NCBI GenBank assembly: GCA_022747635.1
Contig: JAKTNV010000238.1
Coordinates: 176,001 to 240,000, forward strand
Direction of reading: 5' to 3'
Length of the DNA: 64,000 nt
Source: Hetaerina americana
Taxonomy: Eukaryota > Arthropoda > Insecta > Odonata > Calopterygidae
Positions within the stretch are counted from its first letter, which is position 1. Every line of letters starts with the position of its first letter. Below the pieces are notes generated by a model. It did no database searches, was not told where the DNA came from, and saw only the letters and a list, made by a program, of their open reading frames with translations. The translations under genes were made by a program, and so were the position numbers. Shown here one piece after another: positions 20,150-32,352 of the stretch.

Positions 20150-21257
20150 ATTATTGTACACAAACACTCAAATTCAAGGAGACTTCTTATTGTCTTACAT
20201 TGCTCCAATATTTAATTAAATTTTGTTTCCATTGATTCTGAATTTGTATAAAAATAAAGCCCGCCTAAATGCATAGTGTACTCAATTAAACTGCATATAA
20301 TCAACCATTATCGGTTTGCTGTGAAAGTGAGTACATTAATTCCATTTGAAATATAAAGGTCACACTTGTATCCTTAAATAATGGCATTTTCAAGAATAAA
20401 AGCAATGCCAATCGAACAGAATGTAGAAGAAGAAATGAATTCAGGTCACAATCACCATAATTAAAAAGGAGTACTTCACAACAGCAAGGGATTTGTGGCG
20501 TTAAGAGGTGTATTTGCGAATTGATTCAGCATATTAAATAAAATGGTACCTCACTACAGAACACAATAAAAATCTAATTTTTCGTTAACTACTTAAATAT
20601 CGAATCTTCCTATTTATAACCATTGTATTTTAACAATCCATTTTGAATGATTTTGACTCAATGTATCGTTTGATCATTGCGCATGTGAAATAATACTATT
20701 TTCTAAACATTATTGACGATGTTTATAGCTGTCGTTTGACACTTGACTCCCGTTCAATTCTACCAAAAACATAGATCTTAACTACTTCAGAAAGGAACAT
20801 TTACAAATATATTTTCTACAGAGAATGATACTGCAGTCAATTCAAGCAGAGCCCAAAGCAATTAAAACATGACTATCTCAGCAGCAAGTATTATTGTTGG
20901 GTATGTAATTAGGTGTTCTCCAAATTTAAAAGGCATATATCTCACAAAAGATCTCACCCGTCCATTCTTTCCAAAATACATTCACTAAGATTGGCAACCT
21001 GAAACAGCATATCCTTGTTTATGCAAATGAGAAGCCATACCGTTAAGAATTTGCTCCATGACATTCAGTTGGAAAGGAAAGCCTATGGTCTGTGAGTGTG
21101 AAAAGAATGCTGTTTCCGAAGTCCGCAATAATGTTTGTTTTGATTCGTTGATTTGGTGACACTGTTGCCGTGGCAACGGTAACAAACAAGTGAAGAATGA
21201 AATGTTTCGAATTAGATTGAGAATAAGATCTAATTTTAAAGAGAAATAAAGTATGCT
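20150..21257. repeat. Diverged copy of AT-rich unit U
   Basis: About 800 bp resemble 15545-17390 in order (TTCAAGGAGACTTCTTATTG, AATGAATTCAGG, AACATAGATCTTAACTAC, CATGACTATCTCAGCAGC). 21145-21245 then resembles 38126-38230 of copy 2 (TTGGTGACA..GTGGCAACG, GAGAAATAAAGTATGCTC). Much more diverged than the two segmental copies, hence older. Confidence 0.65.
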
Positions 21258-21668
21258 CTAGGGATACTATATTTTTGTTTATTAGGTATAAAGATCAAAT
21301 ACTGAAAAGGAAAATCAAATTATTGGACATGTGCGGAGACATACAAACGTGTTACTTTCCTTTCTCCACAAATATATATAAAGGTAATTGAAGAAGTTTT
21401 TCTTTCTTGCAAGCAAGAAAGTCATTTCATGATGTATCCGGGCTTCGTGTCGGTAATATAATAAATAAATGAATGAATAAATTAACCATACATGGGAAGG
21501 AGTGTATAAAATACATAAAATATGTAATTATATATAAGAATGCGAACCATTGCCTATTAGTGTACACGCCTGGGCTATCTTTCCAGCAATGCAAGTTAAT
21601 ATCTTGTAGCTTCATTATGGTTCTTTTTCTTCTTAGTTTCCAAATTTCCGCGTGCTTTGATGGCACTT
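21258..21668 (-). repeat. Right arm of 0.4-kb inverted repeat
   Basis: Reverse complement of 22-436, ending in ATCAAAGCACGCGG-type and AAGTG boxes (21664-21668). It follows directly on unit U, as expected if U is subterminal in one element. Confidence 0.82.
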
Positions 21669-21679
21669 AAGGTGTTGAC

Positions 21680-21721
21680 GCATCGATGTTGCTGACGACC
21701 CATCGTCAGCAACATCGATGC
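21680..21721. repeat. Perfect 19-bp hairpin
   Basis: GCATCGATGTTGCTGACGA (21680-21698) and its exact reverse complement (21703-21721) with a 4-base CCCA loop. It lies just outside the 0.4-kb inverted repeat and about 15 bp before the Penelope-like RT fragment. Too short and isolated to call a terminator. Confidence 0.85.
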
Positions 21722-21734
21722 ACCAACCCACAAG

Positions 21735-22130
21735 CTAGCGCAATATGTTGCACATCCTCTTCAACTCTTCGCCAGGAAAACTGACTATTTTGCTAAAACT
21801 TCCATGGATTTCATTCACATTATTCGGAATGCTGAAGGCCAAATAGTCAACATGCTGGTGACCTTTGATGTAATCTCCTTGTTCACAAATACGCCCATTG
21901 ATGACTCCACGCTACTCATCAAAAACCTCACCTCACAGGGATTAGCTAAGGATTAACCTGGACCTCGCAAATTCTGCCTCTGGAACTCATACTTCCTTTG
22001 GAATGATAAGCACATTGAACATGATGAATGTGCAGCCATGGGATCACCCCTCTCTTCCGTACTAATTAACATTTTCATTGAGATCTCGCAGCTGAAGGCA
22101 ATGGTCTTACCCAAAGAAACCAACCCGTAT
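21735..22130 (+). pseudogene. Penelope-like RT fragment
   Basis: The plus frame reads DYFAKTSMDFIHIIRNAEG, MLVTFDVISLFTNTPIDDST (RT motif A region) and AMGSPLSSVLINIFIE (motif B), typical of Penelope-like RTs. One stop falls after GLAKD. It decays after motif B. It covers the part of the RT that the 11259-12562 element lacks, but nothing shows that they were one copy. Confidence 0.78.
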
Positions 22131-22299
22131 TATAGTTGGGGTTTTTGGATGCACCAACCACTGTGGTTGTTATTGCACCACTTTTTAAAACATTGAAAAC
22201 TTCAATCCAATTTTGATAAATACGTCAATGCATAAAAAACATTTAAATAGTTAAAAACAAAATTATTTAAAAAAAAGAAACGGAAACTCAAGTTGTCCG

Positions 22300-23000
22300 T
22301 TCAGGTCAGTTTCCCTTAAAAACCTGGAAACCTTACTTAAAAAGTTGGGGTCCTCCCCTAAATTATTCCTTAAATTACCTCTTATTTTAAAAAAGGTATC
22401 TGGCCTTTTATAATTTATTCTCCGACTTCCACCACAGATAGAAATGCTGAGTCGGTTTTGAGTTTGACCAGGGCTTGTCTTGCTGCTTTGCCAGCTTTTT
22501 CCATGCCTGGTATTCCCACATGACCAGCAGTCCATATAGAGGATACCTACTTCCCCTTTATCTGACGGGACCACAGGGTATAATAGATCTCCTGAACCAT
22601 CAGGTGCATTGATGACAAGTCCGATATGGATTATAGGGAGCTCAATGAGTGCGAACAGATGAGAGAAGAGCCATTACATTCTCTTAAGTCTTTTAGGGCC
22701 CTCTTGATAGCTGACAGTTTGGCTGTGAATATTCCTGCAAAACATTGTCAGTTATTTCCTCTGGACTACATTGTAGTGAGAGACCACCACGTGGACACAT
22801 GCGGATTCTAACTTTGGTCCTCTCCTTTTACTAAGGGTCATTGGCCCTCTCAATAAAGGATCATGGGCATCAATATAAATGCCAGAGGCAGATGATGGAC
22901 AGGGGCTTCTAGAGTAAATGAGCTACCGGGCACCCACCAGCAGATAGATGTTACATCACGTTAACCTGGTAGTAGTATTAATGGTTTATAGGGTACATCA
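22300..23000 (-). pseudogene. LINE RNase H domain remnant
   Basis: On the minus strand one frame reads FTAKLSAIKRALKDL and, further on, WTAGHVGIPGMEKAGKAARQ. These fit the RNase H domain carried by I-, R1- or Loner-type LINEs. Frameshifted and full of stops; the RT is not adjacent. Confidence 0.5.
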
Positions 23001-24092
23001 AGGGCTAAGGTCATTTTGCACCACTGACAAGATGACTAAAATCTCAAATCTATTTTATTTAGGAATTAATAAATAAGAATAAATGTACAAATAAATGTGG
23101 GGGGGAATGGCGAGAGGGGGATGGGGGGAGAGAGACCATAAAAGCAGTAATCAACCCCAAGTTCGGTGTTCTAGTCGTGTGGAATTCACACATGAACTGC
23201 ACAGTTTGGAATCAGTGCCAAATGTATAGTTTAGGCAATGTTGGAATTCCTGGAGAAGGAATGAACATGTTTAAAACAGTAGAGCATATCTGATGTCACA
23301 TCATTGAGCAAAGCATTTAAAATATTTACATTACTCAATTTGGTTTTGTTTTTTCTGTCGAATATCATGTGTATCAATGTGGGTCAATTGTGACATGAGT
23401 ACAACGTTTTTTATTGTGTTGTGACCACCTATTCAGCGTTGTAGAACATCTAATTTCGTTCTCAATAGCATGACAGTATGCTAATTGACACGTAGACATG
23501 TGCCGTATTCGTAATAAATCCTATGTATTAGGGTGTATAAATAGTTCTAGAATATTTGAGTAATAAATCTTTACTGAATGTATCCTGAGAGAATTGCATT
23601 GTATGCATCTGTAATGTTTTCGTGAAACGTATCATTTTTGCGCGTTAAACTGTTGTTATTTTGAAACAAGTGAATAACGGAAATAAGACGTGCGTGTGTG
23701 TTTCTAGCCTAATGCTAATGAAGAACGACATAGGTTTCCGCGTAATTGTGTCAAAAGCATGCGTTTTGATGTGTTCGTCTTTTGATTTGTTTATGTCATG
23801 TAGACCGATGTTTAACGAATCTCTTAGTTTCAAAACTAAGGGTAAATATAGCTTCGTGAAGCTGTTGAATTCCTTAATGTTAAACTCCCGTCATCAACTT
23901 TTCACTTCGGTAATATTCTTGGGTATTTATCAATGTACTTACCCGAAAAAGTACTTAATTAGTACTTGTAGTATTCACTTTTCAGGTTTAAGCTAAGATT
24001 CCGTTCTCTCTTCGTTATTTATCCAGTCGCCCCATTTACTACTGTGATTATTCGCATTGCGGTAAACTGTCCCCATATAATTGTTGTTATTA
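23001..24092. other. Unassigned; possible promoter or solo LTR
   Basis: Holds a G-rich run at about 23097-23135. A TATAAATAG near 23537 is followed by AATAAATC, which could belong to a solo LTR starting near 23417. A 111-codon frame at 23661-23996 has no recognisable domain. Confidence 0.3.
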
Positions 24093-24113
24093 TTATCCGT
24101 TCTGCAGTGATCC

Positions 24114-24528
24114 AAGTGTAATCAAAGCACGCGGAAATTTGGAAACAAAGAAGAAATCGAGCCAGAATGTAGCTACGAGGTATTAACTTGCATTGCTGGA
24201 AAGATAGCCCAGGAGTGTACACTAATAGGCAATGGTTCGCATTCTTAAATATAATTACATATTTTACGTATTTTATATGCTCCTTCTCATGAATGGTTAT
24301 TTATTCATTCGCTTGTTTATTAAATTATATTACCAAAACGAAGCCCAGATACATCATGAAATGACTTTCTTGCTTGCAAGAAAGAAAAACATCTTCAATT
24401 GCCTTTTTATATATGTGTGGAGAAAGGAAAGTAACACGTTTGTATGTCTCCGCACATGTCCAATAATTAGATTTTCATTTTCAGTATTTGATCTTTATAC
24501 CTAATAAACGAAAATATAGCATCCATAG
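24114..24528 (+). repeat. 0.4-kb terminal block, copy 2
   Basis: Same sequence and orientation as 22-436. No inverted partner was found to the right of copy 2 within the window; a degenerate trace may survive at about 38230-38350. Confidence 0.75.
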
Positions 24529-25233
24529 CACATCTGCAATTGCCAGCATATATTTGTGGAGAAAGGAAAGTACCTTTGCTCTAAATCGCACCTTTGCATC
24601 TTTGTGCATTGTGTCCATAATGGACACTTCTTTCATTCAATCCCAACTCTTTTCTTTCCGTTTTCTGGCTTACTTAACAATCTGCCCATCAATCACAGTC
24701 TTCAATATTCTCAAGATAACTCAAAAGCAATCGACAATAATCGTCCCATGTTGCGAATATAAATTCATTAATGCCGTTGGCTCAACTTTAGAATTGTTGA
24801 AACTTAAATTTTCACATTGAGTAAAAACGGAATAAAAATCAGGTGCATTAAAATTTCCTGAATTAACTCTTAAGTCTCATGTTTAGATTGTTTTGTTGGA
24901 CGATTTTGACAAATGACTACTGCATATCAATTCGTTTGTCGATGCTATTTCAGGGATGCCATAATGCCATGGCATCTGCAGCCAGTCACTGAAATGGCAT
25001 CAATGATACCTTTAAAGAAATAACTTCCGATGTCATTCCACAGAGCCAAGGACAGTTTATGGCTAAAAATATTGGACGATTTATAGTCAAGAAAAATTTT
25101 GATGCAGCACTATAATTTAGCTATTCTGCTCTTCGGAATAATAAATCTGTCCACTGTAGGGACATCCCGAGTCTTGATGAAACAATACTGTCGTTCTGCC
25201 CCCTAATAGTTGTGGTAATTATGTGTTCTACAG

Positions 25234-25935
25234 CTTTACCTGAAATTAATGTCAATTAGATTATCCTGTAATTGCTGCGTACTTTCCTGTGCCAACTAAA
25301 CAAAGAGTTATGTTCCCAACTTCACAATCTTTGTGTAACTTGGCTCCGCCAAATATTTGATTGCCCTGTGAGTTTGTGAAAGTGCAAGTCTCCCCTGTTC
25401 ACATAGATATCGGAGTACTTGAAGTAAAAATGCTTGAAGCACAAATGATGGAATCCAAAATTAGATCCGTTTTTTTGTTATTTAAAGGAAGACAATTTCC
25501 ATGGCTTGGCGGCGTCTACCTGATTATCAAAAAAACACGTCAAGAAATTGTCACACATGAATTCTTGCTCCTATCTACGGTGTTGACGTACAAGTTGGGT
25601 TGCCAGTCGGCACCATGAAAGGAAATGCGCATACAGACGACACCGGTTTTTCCCGGGAAAGCATATTTTGTCTGCCTTAAACAATGAGATTAAGAATTTT
25701 CCCTTTGTTCTTTCCTGAGGAGTTTTATGCAGGGGGTGGGTACCAAAGAGGACCTTTGGAGGAATTGGGAACCTTTGGGGATTCCTTTGTTTCCCTCCCC
25801 CAGCCGTACGTGCTTAAAAAGGATAAAGAAAATCATTTCATTTCAAGGAAAGCTTTCATCCATTTTCTCCCCTCATCCAACTTTGTAATCATCTCATCCG
25901 TGATCCATGGTTTCCTAGTCCTTTTAGCGTTAACG
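25234..25935. other. 702-bp segment kept only in copy 2
   Basis: Bounded by the point where copy 1 jumps (1140/1141). The last 80 bp are RTE sequence continuous with the fragment to the right, so copy 1 suffered a deletion rather than copy 2 an insertion. An 85-codon frame at 25361-25618 is not recognised. Confidence 0.7.
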
Positions 25936-26855
25936 ATTCCAATAGTGCCTTTTGCGGCTTTCAATAACCCTTTCATGATAGTTTCCCATTTTTCTTCGAT
26001 AGTACTTAGCCTATACTATCCTCCATGATTTCCTCTACCGCCTGTTGTTACTCCTTCCTTTTCAAACCATTTACTGCTTCTACATTCCATTTTCTAACTT
26101 GCCGCCCCTGCCTTATGTTTTTGAAACGCGCGCTACATTTCATAACAACAAAATTGTAGTCACAGTCCACATCCGCCCCCGGGTAGCTGTGCGAATTAAC
26201 ACACTGTTCCTAAACCTGTGTCTTACCAGGATATAATCTAGCTGATAACTTTCTGAGGCACCTGGCATTTTCCATGTATACCTTCATCTTTTGTGGTGTC
26301 TAAACCAAGTGTTGGTGATGACTATCCCCTGTCTCCTTCAGAACTCCAGTGGTTTCTCACCATGGTCATGCCTCGTGCCTAAAAGGTGGTCCCCCACCTC
26401 ATCACTATCTCTTCCTTCGCCTACCGTTGCATTCAAATCCGCCATCACTATCAAATGTTTCCCTGCAGGAACAGACGCGATTATGCCCTCTAACTGATGG
26501 TATATCCTATCGACATCTTCTTCCTTATGGTTGCTCGGTGGCATGTATACCTGAATAATAACCAAGTTCGTCGGTTCTGCTTTTATCTCTGCTAGTAATT
26601 ATCTATCCGTTACTTGCTCTATGTCACTATGCTTCTTCCTACCTCTTCATTTAATATTATGGCAACCCCTCATGGCATCTTGTCCCTGCCGCTGTATATT
26701 ATTTTATAATTATCACTCCAGTAATCCCCGCTATCCTTCCATCTCACGTCACATAGACCTAAAATATCAATTCTTCCATTTTCCATCTCTCTTAATATTC
26801 TCCAGTTTACCCATCATAATCATTGTCCTAACATTCCACGTTCCTCCTGGCATGG
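25855..26855 (-). pseudogene. RTE-like LINE endonuclease fragment (copy 2)
   Basis: Counterpart of 1141-2062, longer by about 80 bp at the protein C-terminal side (a KPWITDE-like region). The open piece 26338-26565 reads VIIQVYMPPSNHKEEDVDRI and MADLNATVGEGRD, so the GDxN box is changed to ADLN. More decayed than copy 1. Confidence 0.8.
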
Positions 26856-26914
26856 GCTTGTGGAAGTATCATTCCCTCTCGAACACAAATTCGAAGGTTT
26901 TGGGTCTTTATATT

Positions 26915-26968
26915 AATCCAGTGTATTTTGAGGGGCGGAGGAAGTATGGAGACGTGTTCTAGTGTGTG
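26915..26968 (-). repeat. Isolated inverted array unit (copy 2)
   Basis: Same as 2122-2175. Confidence 0.65.
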
Positions 26969-27041
26969 CTATATGTCTACATGGCGAGATTAAACAGTGT
27001 GCTGTTATCAAATTTTTGCCTTCGCCTCCTCATCGTCCGAG

Positions 27042-27347
27042 TAGTAGTAGTTTTGAGGGGAGGCGACCGACAGCTAAGGTCATTTGCGCCATAGGGGAAG
27101 GACAGGAAAGGATGAAGGGTGGAGAGAAACCCGGCGTCGGCATTAGCCTACTCTTTACGAAAGGCGCCAAGGGGTCCGCGGCTTAACGTCCCATCCGACG
27201 GACGGCGTACTCACTCAAAGTGCCCTCCACAAAGCACCTCAAGTAGGGATCGAGATACCTCTGAAAAATATTCAACACCGCCGGGATTTGAACCCGCGCC
27301 CTCAGGGTGGGATGCCAGTACGTTAGCCCCCGCACCATCTCGATCCC
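27042..27347 (-). mobile_element. tRNA-derived SINE S1 (copy 2)
   Basis: Identical in layout to 2249-2554, with the same 16-bp direct repeats at 27026-27041 and 27348-27363. The shared target site proves that it was present before the duplication. Confidence 0.85.
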
Positions 27348-27812
27348 CTCCTCATCGTCCGAGGTGTATTGATTACCCTTTGAGGTGTCTTTTGAGTTGA
27401 GAGGGAAAAAAACTAGAACTGCATGGCACAAGATCGAATAAGGGATCAAGGAGGATTTTGTTTCTTCTCTTTAAGTGAACCCATCGTGAACACAGATTTT
27501 ACAATGTCCCAAATTTTCAATTATGAAGCCGACACGTACAACAGTATTCGTATTCTAAAAATATGGTTTGCGATATATGCTTTTGATATCAGTGATTCGC
27601 GTTTGGTCATTTTCAATCAAATCTTCAATGACGAGTTTGCAATGTTTATATTGCCTGTGGGTCAGTTATCGGAGGTCCGCTGCCGGTTTCATTGACCAAT
27701 TATTGGCTTTTCCAGGCTCACAACCACGAAATTTTACCACCCATCCATTAACAGGAGCTCTACATACAGCATCATCATCGTAATGAACAGCCTTTTAAAA
27801 CGACGGTTGAAT

Positions 27813-29193
27813 CTCAGTAGGAGTCACTTCTATAAGTTGCGCTGTTTAAATTCGCCATGCTGACATAGAGCAGGAACACGTCCCCTCGTCTCACCTATGG
27901 CCAGCATTGTTTCCATAAAGGGCCCTTAACCGATGATAAACCTCAATAGGAATCACTTTTCCAGCAGTTGAAAGTTTTACCAGAGCAAGGTTTAAATCGT
28001 GTTGACATAGCGCTAGAACAAATCTCCAAACTTCTGCTTCTCAAAATACACTTGATTAACGTGACAACCTCAAACCTGTGCAAATGTGTTAGAGGGGGAA
28101 TGTTACTTCCACATGCCGCCAGACCAGGAGTGCTCCTGGAAGTCATTGTGTTTGTAGTACTAGGACACGTCTCTATACTTCCGCTTCTCAGAATACACTG
28201 GGTGAATGAAACGATTTAAAACTTGCGCATGCGTGTAGTGGAATAATGTTACTTTCACATGCCGAGACTAGGAGTGCTTCTGAAAGTCATTTTGTTCGTA
28301 GTACTAGGACACGTCTCCAAACTTCCGCTTCTCAAAATACCTTGGATGAATAAAACGATATCAGAACTGCGCATGCGTGTTGGAGGGTAATGTTACTTCC
28401 ATATGCCAAGACAAAAAGTGCTTCTGAAGGACATTTTCTTTGCATTACAAGAACATGTCTCCATACTTCCCCTCCTCAAAATACACTGGTTGAATATAAA
28501 TTACAACGACCTCAAACCTGGGCTGGCGTGTTTGGGCGAATGATACTTTCTGGTGCCCAGATCAGGAGTTATTCTAACCGTCATGTTTTTGTAATACTAC
28601 AACCAGTCTCCATACTTCTGCTTCTCAAAAAACACTGGATGAATACTGCATAGACCTCAAATCTGCGCATGCGTAATGTGTGGGAATGTTACTTCCACGA
28701 TTGAAGACCAAGAGTGCATCTACAGGTCATTCATTTTCCAGAATTAGAACACGTCTCCATACTTCCGCTTCTCAAAACCATCTGTAAGTATGCAACGACC
28801 TCAACCCTGGGCATGCGTGTTGGAGAGGAATGTTACTTCCATATGCCAAGACTAAAAGTGATTCTGAAGGGCATTTTGCTTGTAGTACTAGAACACATCT
28901 CCAAACTTCCGCTTCTCAAAATACACCAAATGAACGCAACGCTCTCATACCTTCGCATGCCTCGGAATGTTACTTCCAAGAGCCTAGAGACCAGGATTGC
29001 TTATGGAGGTCATTTTATTTTTTTACACTAGAACATGTCTCCATACTTCATCCGCTTCTCGAAATACACTGTATGAATAGTTTAACGACCTCACTCCTTA
29101 GCATGCCTGTTGAGAGGTAATGCAGCTTCCACATGTCTACTGACCAGGAGTGCTTCTAGAGGTAATTTTGTTTGCATAGTCTACAAGCACGTG
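27813..29193 (+). repeat. Tandem array of ~146-bp units (copy 2)
   Basis: Same unit number and phase as 3020-4400, so no expansion or contraction has happened since the duplication. Confidence 0.85.
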
Positions 29194-30584
29194 TGTGGAT
29201 TTTGGTTTTCAGCCAAACCTCGTGCCTTCAATATTTATTTTTTTATATAATTCTTTACACAGACGATTAATTCAGAATTTAAATAAAATAGGAAACTGGG
29301 CATTGAGAGGATGTGTAAAATCCCAGATATTATGAATAAAAAAGGGATTGGACCGAGGAGCTGGAAGTGATTGAATAATCATATAAAGTGACCACTATTC
29401 TCATGCATAATGTGATAGCGTGACTTAGTGATAACCGTACCGATCATTCAAAATACCGCCAGGTTAGTATATGGTTGCGATTTTAGGACTTCATACAACT
29501 GTAAGTAGTTATTAATATTATGTAGGAACGAATGAAACAGTTTTGGTTTCATTTCATTAAGAATACGATGAAAATTTATTTAAACATTAATTAATAGGAC
29601 TTGTATCATGTCAAATTTCAGGAACTCTAACATTTCTTCCTGTTGAATGTTAGTTAATGTGACACATTTAGATATAACTGCCTACTGAGCTGTGTGTTCA
29701 GAGAATAACGGGAAATGTTTTTTTTTTCGCGGATTTGGACAGTCTGATAGTCAAGATTTTGTTTTTATTATGTTGGTATGCAAGCCCCTTTAAGAATGAT
29801 GACATTTTCACCCGTGTTCAATTGTTTAATATTTGTCTATGTGGCAGACGCTAAGGTAGGACGGACGGTGAGATATTTATTTTTATTAATATAACGATTG
29901 TACGGAAAGTTTTACACGAGCGGCACAGTTATGGGCAAAAGGCTGGTCGAATGAAAGGTTGTGGGAATTGGCGTGTGAAGGGATAGGAAGAGAAGAGAGT
30001 GAGGCAGAATTGCAGGAGTACCGGTGATTATTCATTCGAATAGGTAAGGGGGTAATGCATTTGCCTCTGTCAAAGGAAGTGCAATGTTTGCATGAAGAAA
30101 GATAAATTATGTTTTTTGATAGGCAATTAGTGTGGGAACGTGGTGAGAGGGCAATGAGAGAATGTAGGGAGTGGGGAGTAGACCTAATAAGAAGACAGGT
30201 TTAACATCGGGGATGGTTGCAAGTAGGGGAAATATCAGGAAATTTGTCACGGGGGGGGGGTGCCGAAGGGTTGGTGGATCTAAGAAGGTTTTTGAGATTG
30301 GCGGGTCGTCTGTTTGCATGACATGGGCATTGGGGTAGTGAGGATGAGTTCGCGTCATTGTCATGTCAAATAGGAGATAGTTCTTCAAGAAAGGTTTACA
30401 GTCTGTGTGATCCGGGGCAATAGGTGGCGCAAAGGTTGAGTCTTGCGTCAGATGTGAGCTTGTTATTGTGTGGTGTGTGTGGTCGGGTGGAGTGGTGCAT
30501 TTTATTTTTTCAGCGTTTCTGGTTAACTGTATTTGAGGAGTGCAAGATGTAGATTGTCAAGGTATTTGTTGAGAGTGGCTGTTG
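29194..30584. other. Spacer before gypsy-like element (copy 2)
   Basis: Counterpart of 4401-5791; no gene recognised. LTR end and primer-binding site follow at about 30585-30630. Confidence 0.35.
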
Positions 30585-30857
30585 TGTCGCCAACCACGCG
30601 ACATTATTCTGTAGTCAGGTGTAGGATCGCAAAGAAATTTTGAGTCTCGAACCCGTAACCTAAAACTTAATCCCCCAAGTGGTTCATTAACATTCCAAGA
30701 TAATTTTTCAATTCCTCATCAAAATACTGGAATCTTATCCACTGATAATTTTGTTTTTTCCATTTTGTGTATGTTAGTTGAACTTATTGCTCTGGCTAAT
30801 CTAGTGTAACCTGCATTCATTTTCATATTTCTGTGTCGCGTGCTACTGTTTACCGTC

Positions 30858-31709
30858 ATGGCTATGCCTAGTTATTCCCCGCTAAACCATTTCTCTCCCC
30901 ATTTTGAGTCGACTTTACTAAGGGGTTCCACTACCCAAAATGATTTCGATCCTACTGTGCACTCCATTGAGCCTGCCACCGCAGCCTCTCCTACAGGGAA
31001 TAATCCATTCACAAGCAACACATTGGGGAACCATGTCTATTTCATTCTGAACTTTAGCGGTGACGATGATGTGACGGTCGAAAAATTTTTAGAATGCTTA
31101 AAAATCACGAGGCACCTTAGCTCTTGGAATAAAACTTATGCTCTTTGCGTAACCCGTTTACACCTGCATGGGCCGGCGGCAGAATATGCTTTGGCCAATC
31201 CTCACATTCTAGAGTGTCTGAAAAGTTTTTCCAGAAACCCACGTAATAAGTTCTTAGCTCGCGTTTCCCTCCTCTCCCTAGAACGGATGTTTTCAAATTG
31301 CGTTCAACTACTGGCGTCAGCAAAAGTTAATACAGTGCAGAACTCAAGAAGCGCTCGCTTTTTGCCCCAAAATAACTCTGCCGGTAGTAAACCCGCCTCG
31401 TACGAAGCTCCTATGCGGCCGAATGCTACAGCTAACACCTCAAATACCGGATACGCTGCAAAATGCTTTTCCTGTGGGTGTGCGGGCCACATAGCTCGCG
31501 ATTGTCGCTCTAAAACTCGAGCTTGTTTTAACTGCGGAGCAAGGAGACATATTTCCCGAGACTGTCCCCCGCTATGCATCGGAATATGTAAGGAAGTTGG
31601 CCACCTTCCAATTAATTGTCCAGAGCGCTCAAACCGAATGGCCACGGGAAACGGGATGACCCCGACCAGCGGGTTGGGGAAGACCTCATCCTATCCATCA
31701 CTCCAGTGA
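30858..31709 (+). CDS. Gag protein of gypsy-like retrotransposon (copy 2)
   Basis: 283 residues from the ATG at 30858. It differs from copy 1 at only two or so residues (Ser to Leu and Leu to Phe near the N-terminus). All three zinc knuckles are intact. Overlaps the protease frame at 31616. Confidence 0.8.
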   Translation: MAMPSYSPLNHFSPHFESTLLRGSTTQNDFDPTVHSIEPATAASPTGNNPFTSNTLGNHVYFILNFSGDDDVTVEKFLECLKITRHLSSWNKTYALCVTRLHLHGPAAEYALANPHILECLKSFSRNPRNKFLARVSLLSLERMFSNCVQLLASAKVNTVQNSRSARFLPQNNSAGSKPASYEAPMRPNATANTSNTGYAAKCFSCGCAGHIARDCRSKTRACFNCGARRHISRDCPPLCIGICKEVGHLPINCPERSNRMATGNGMTPTSGLGKTSSYPSLQ

Positions 31710-31998
31710 AAGGAATGACGATTAGCGTGCAGATTATAGGAAAATTACGTCACTTCCTTGTGGACATAGGCGCGGCGGTCACGATACTTCACGAAAGAGT
31801 GTTCCTTTTAGATACATTAGGAATAGCCCCGTACGACCGCGCGTGAGTGAGAAGCGCCTCAGGTCATGTATTGATGACAAACGGTCAGAGTGGCGTACCT
31901 TTCTGTGTAGACAATCGTGTTTACCCTCATGATGCTTTGGTAATAAATCTAGGGGACACACTCAATGAAGGCATATTTGGCTTGGATTTTATGAAAAA
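31616..31998 (+). pseudogene. Retropepsin-like remnant (copy 2)
   Basis: Same DIG active-site change and same stop as copy 1, so both defects predate the duplication. Confidence 0.7.
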
Positions 31999-32352
31999 GT
32001 ATCGTAGTTAGATTTATTTGAGAACAAGACCATTAAATTTGAACCTGACCACATGATGTCTTTAGAATCTGTTTGCAGTAAAGGTGAGGAAGTAGATTTC
32101 ATTTCGTGCGAGAATCCCCCATTAGGACCCTGCGAAGAGGCCGACACGGTGCAACACTGTTTCATAAACTGAATGACCTCGTGGAGAAAGGCGATGGGAC
32201 GGGTTCAAGGAGTTCCCATTAGTCCGGCTACTTTTAGGATGAGGAAAATGTGCTATAGAAAGTTGACCCTTCAGAGATTGAACCAATTTTTATAATATGT
32301 GCACCCAAAAATATGCGGAAATTCATTTTGACTCGTTGCCACGATAATCCCC

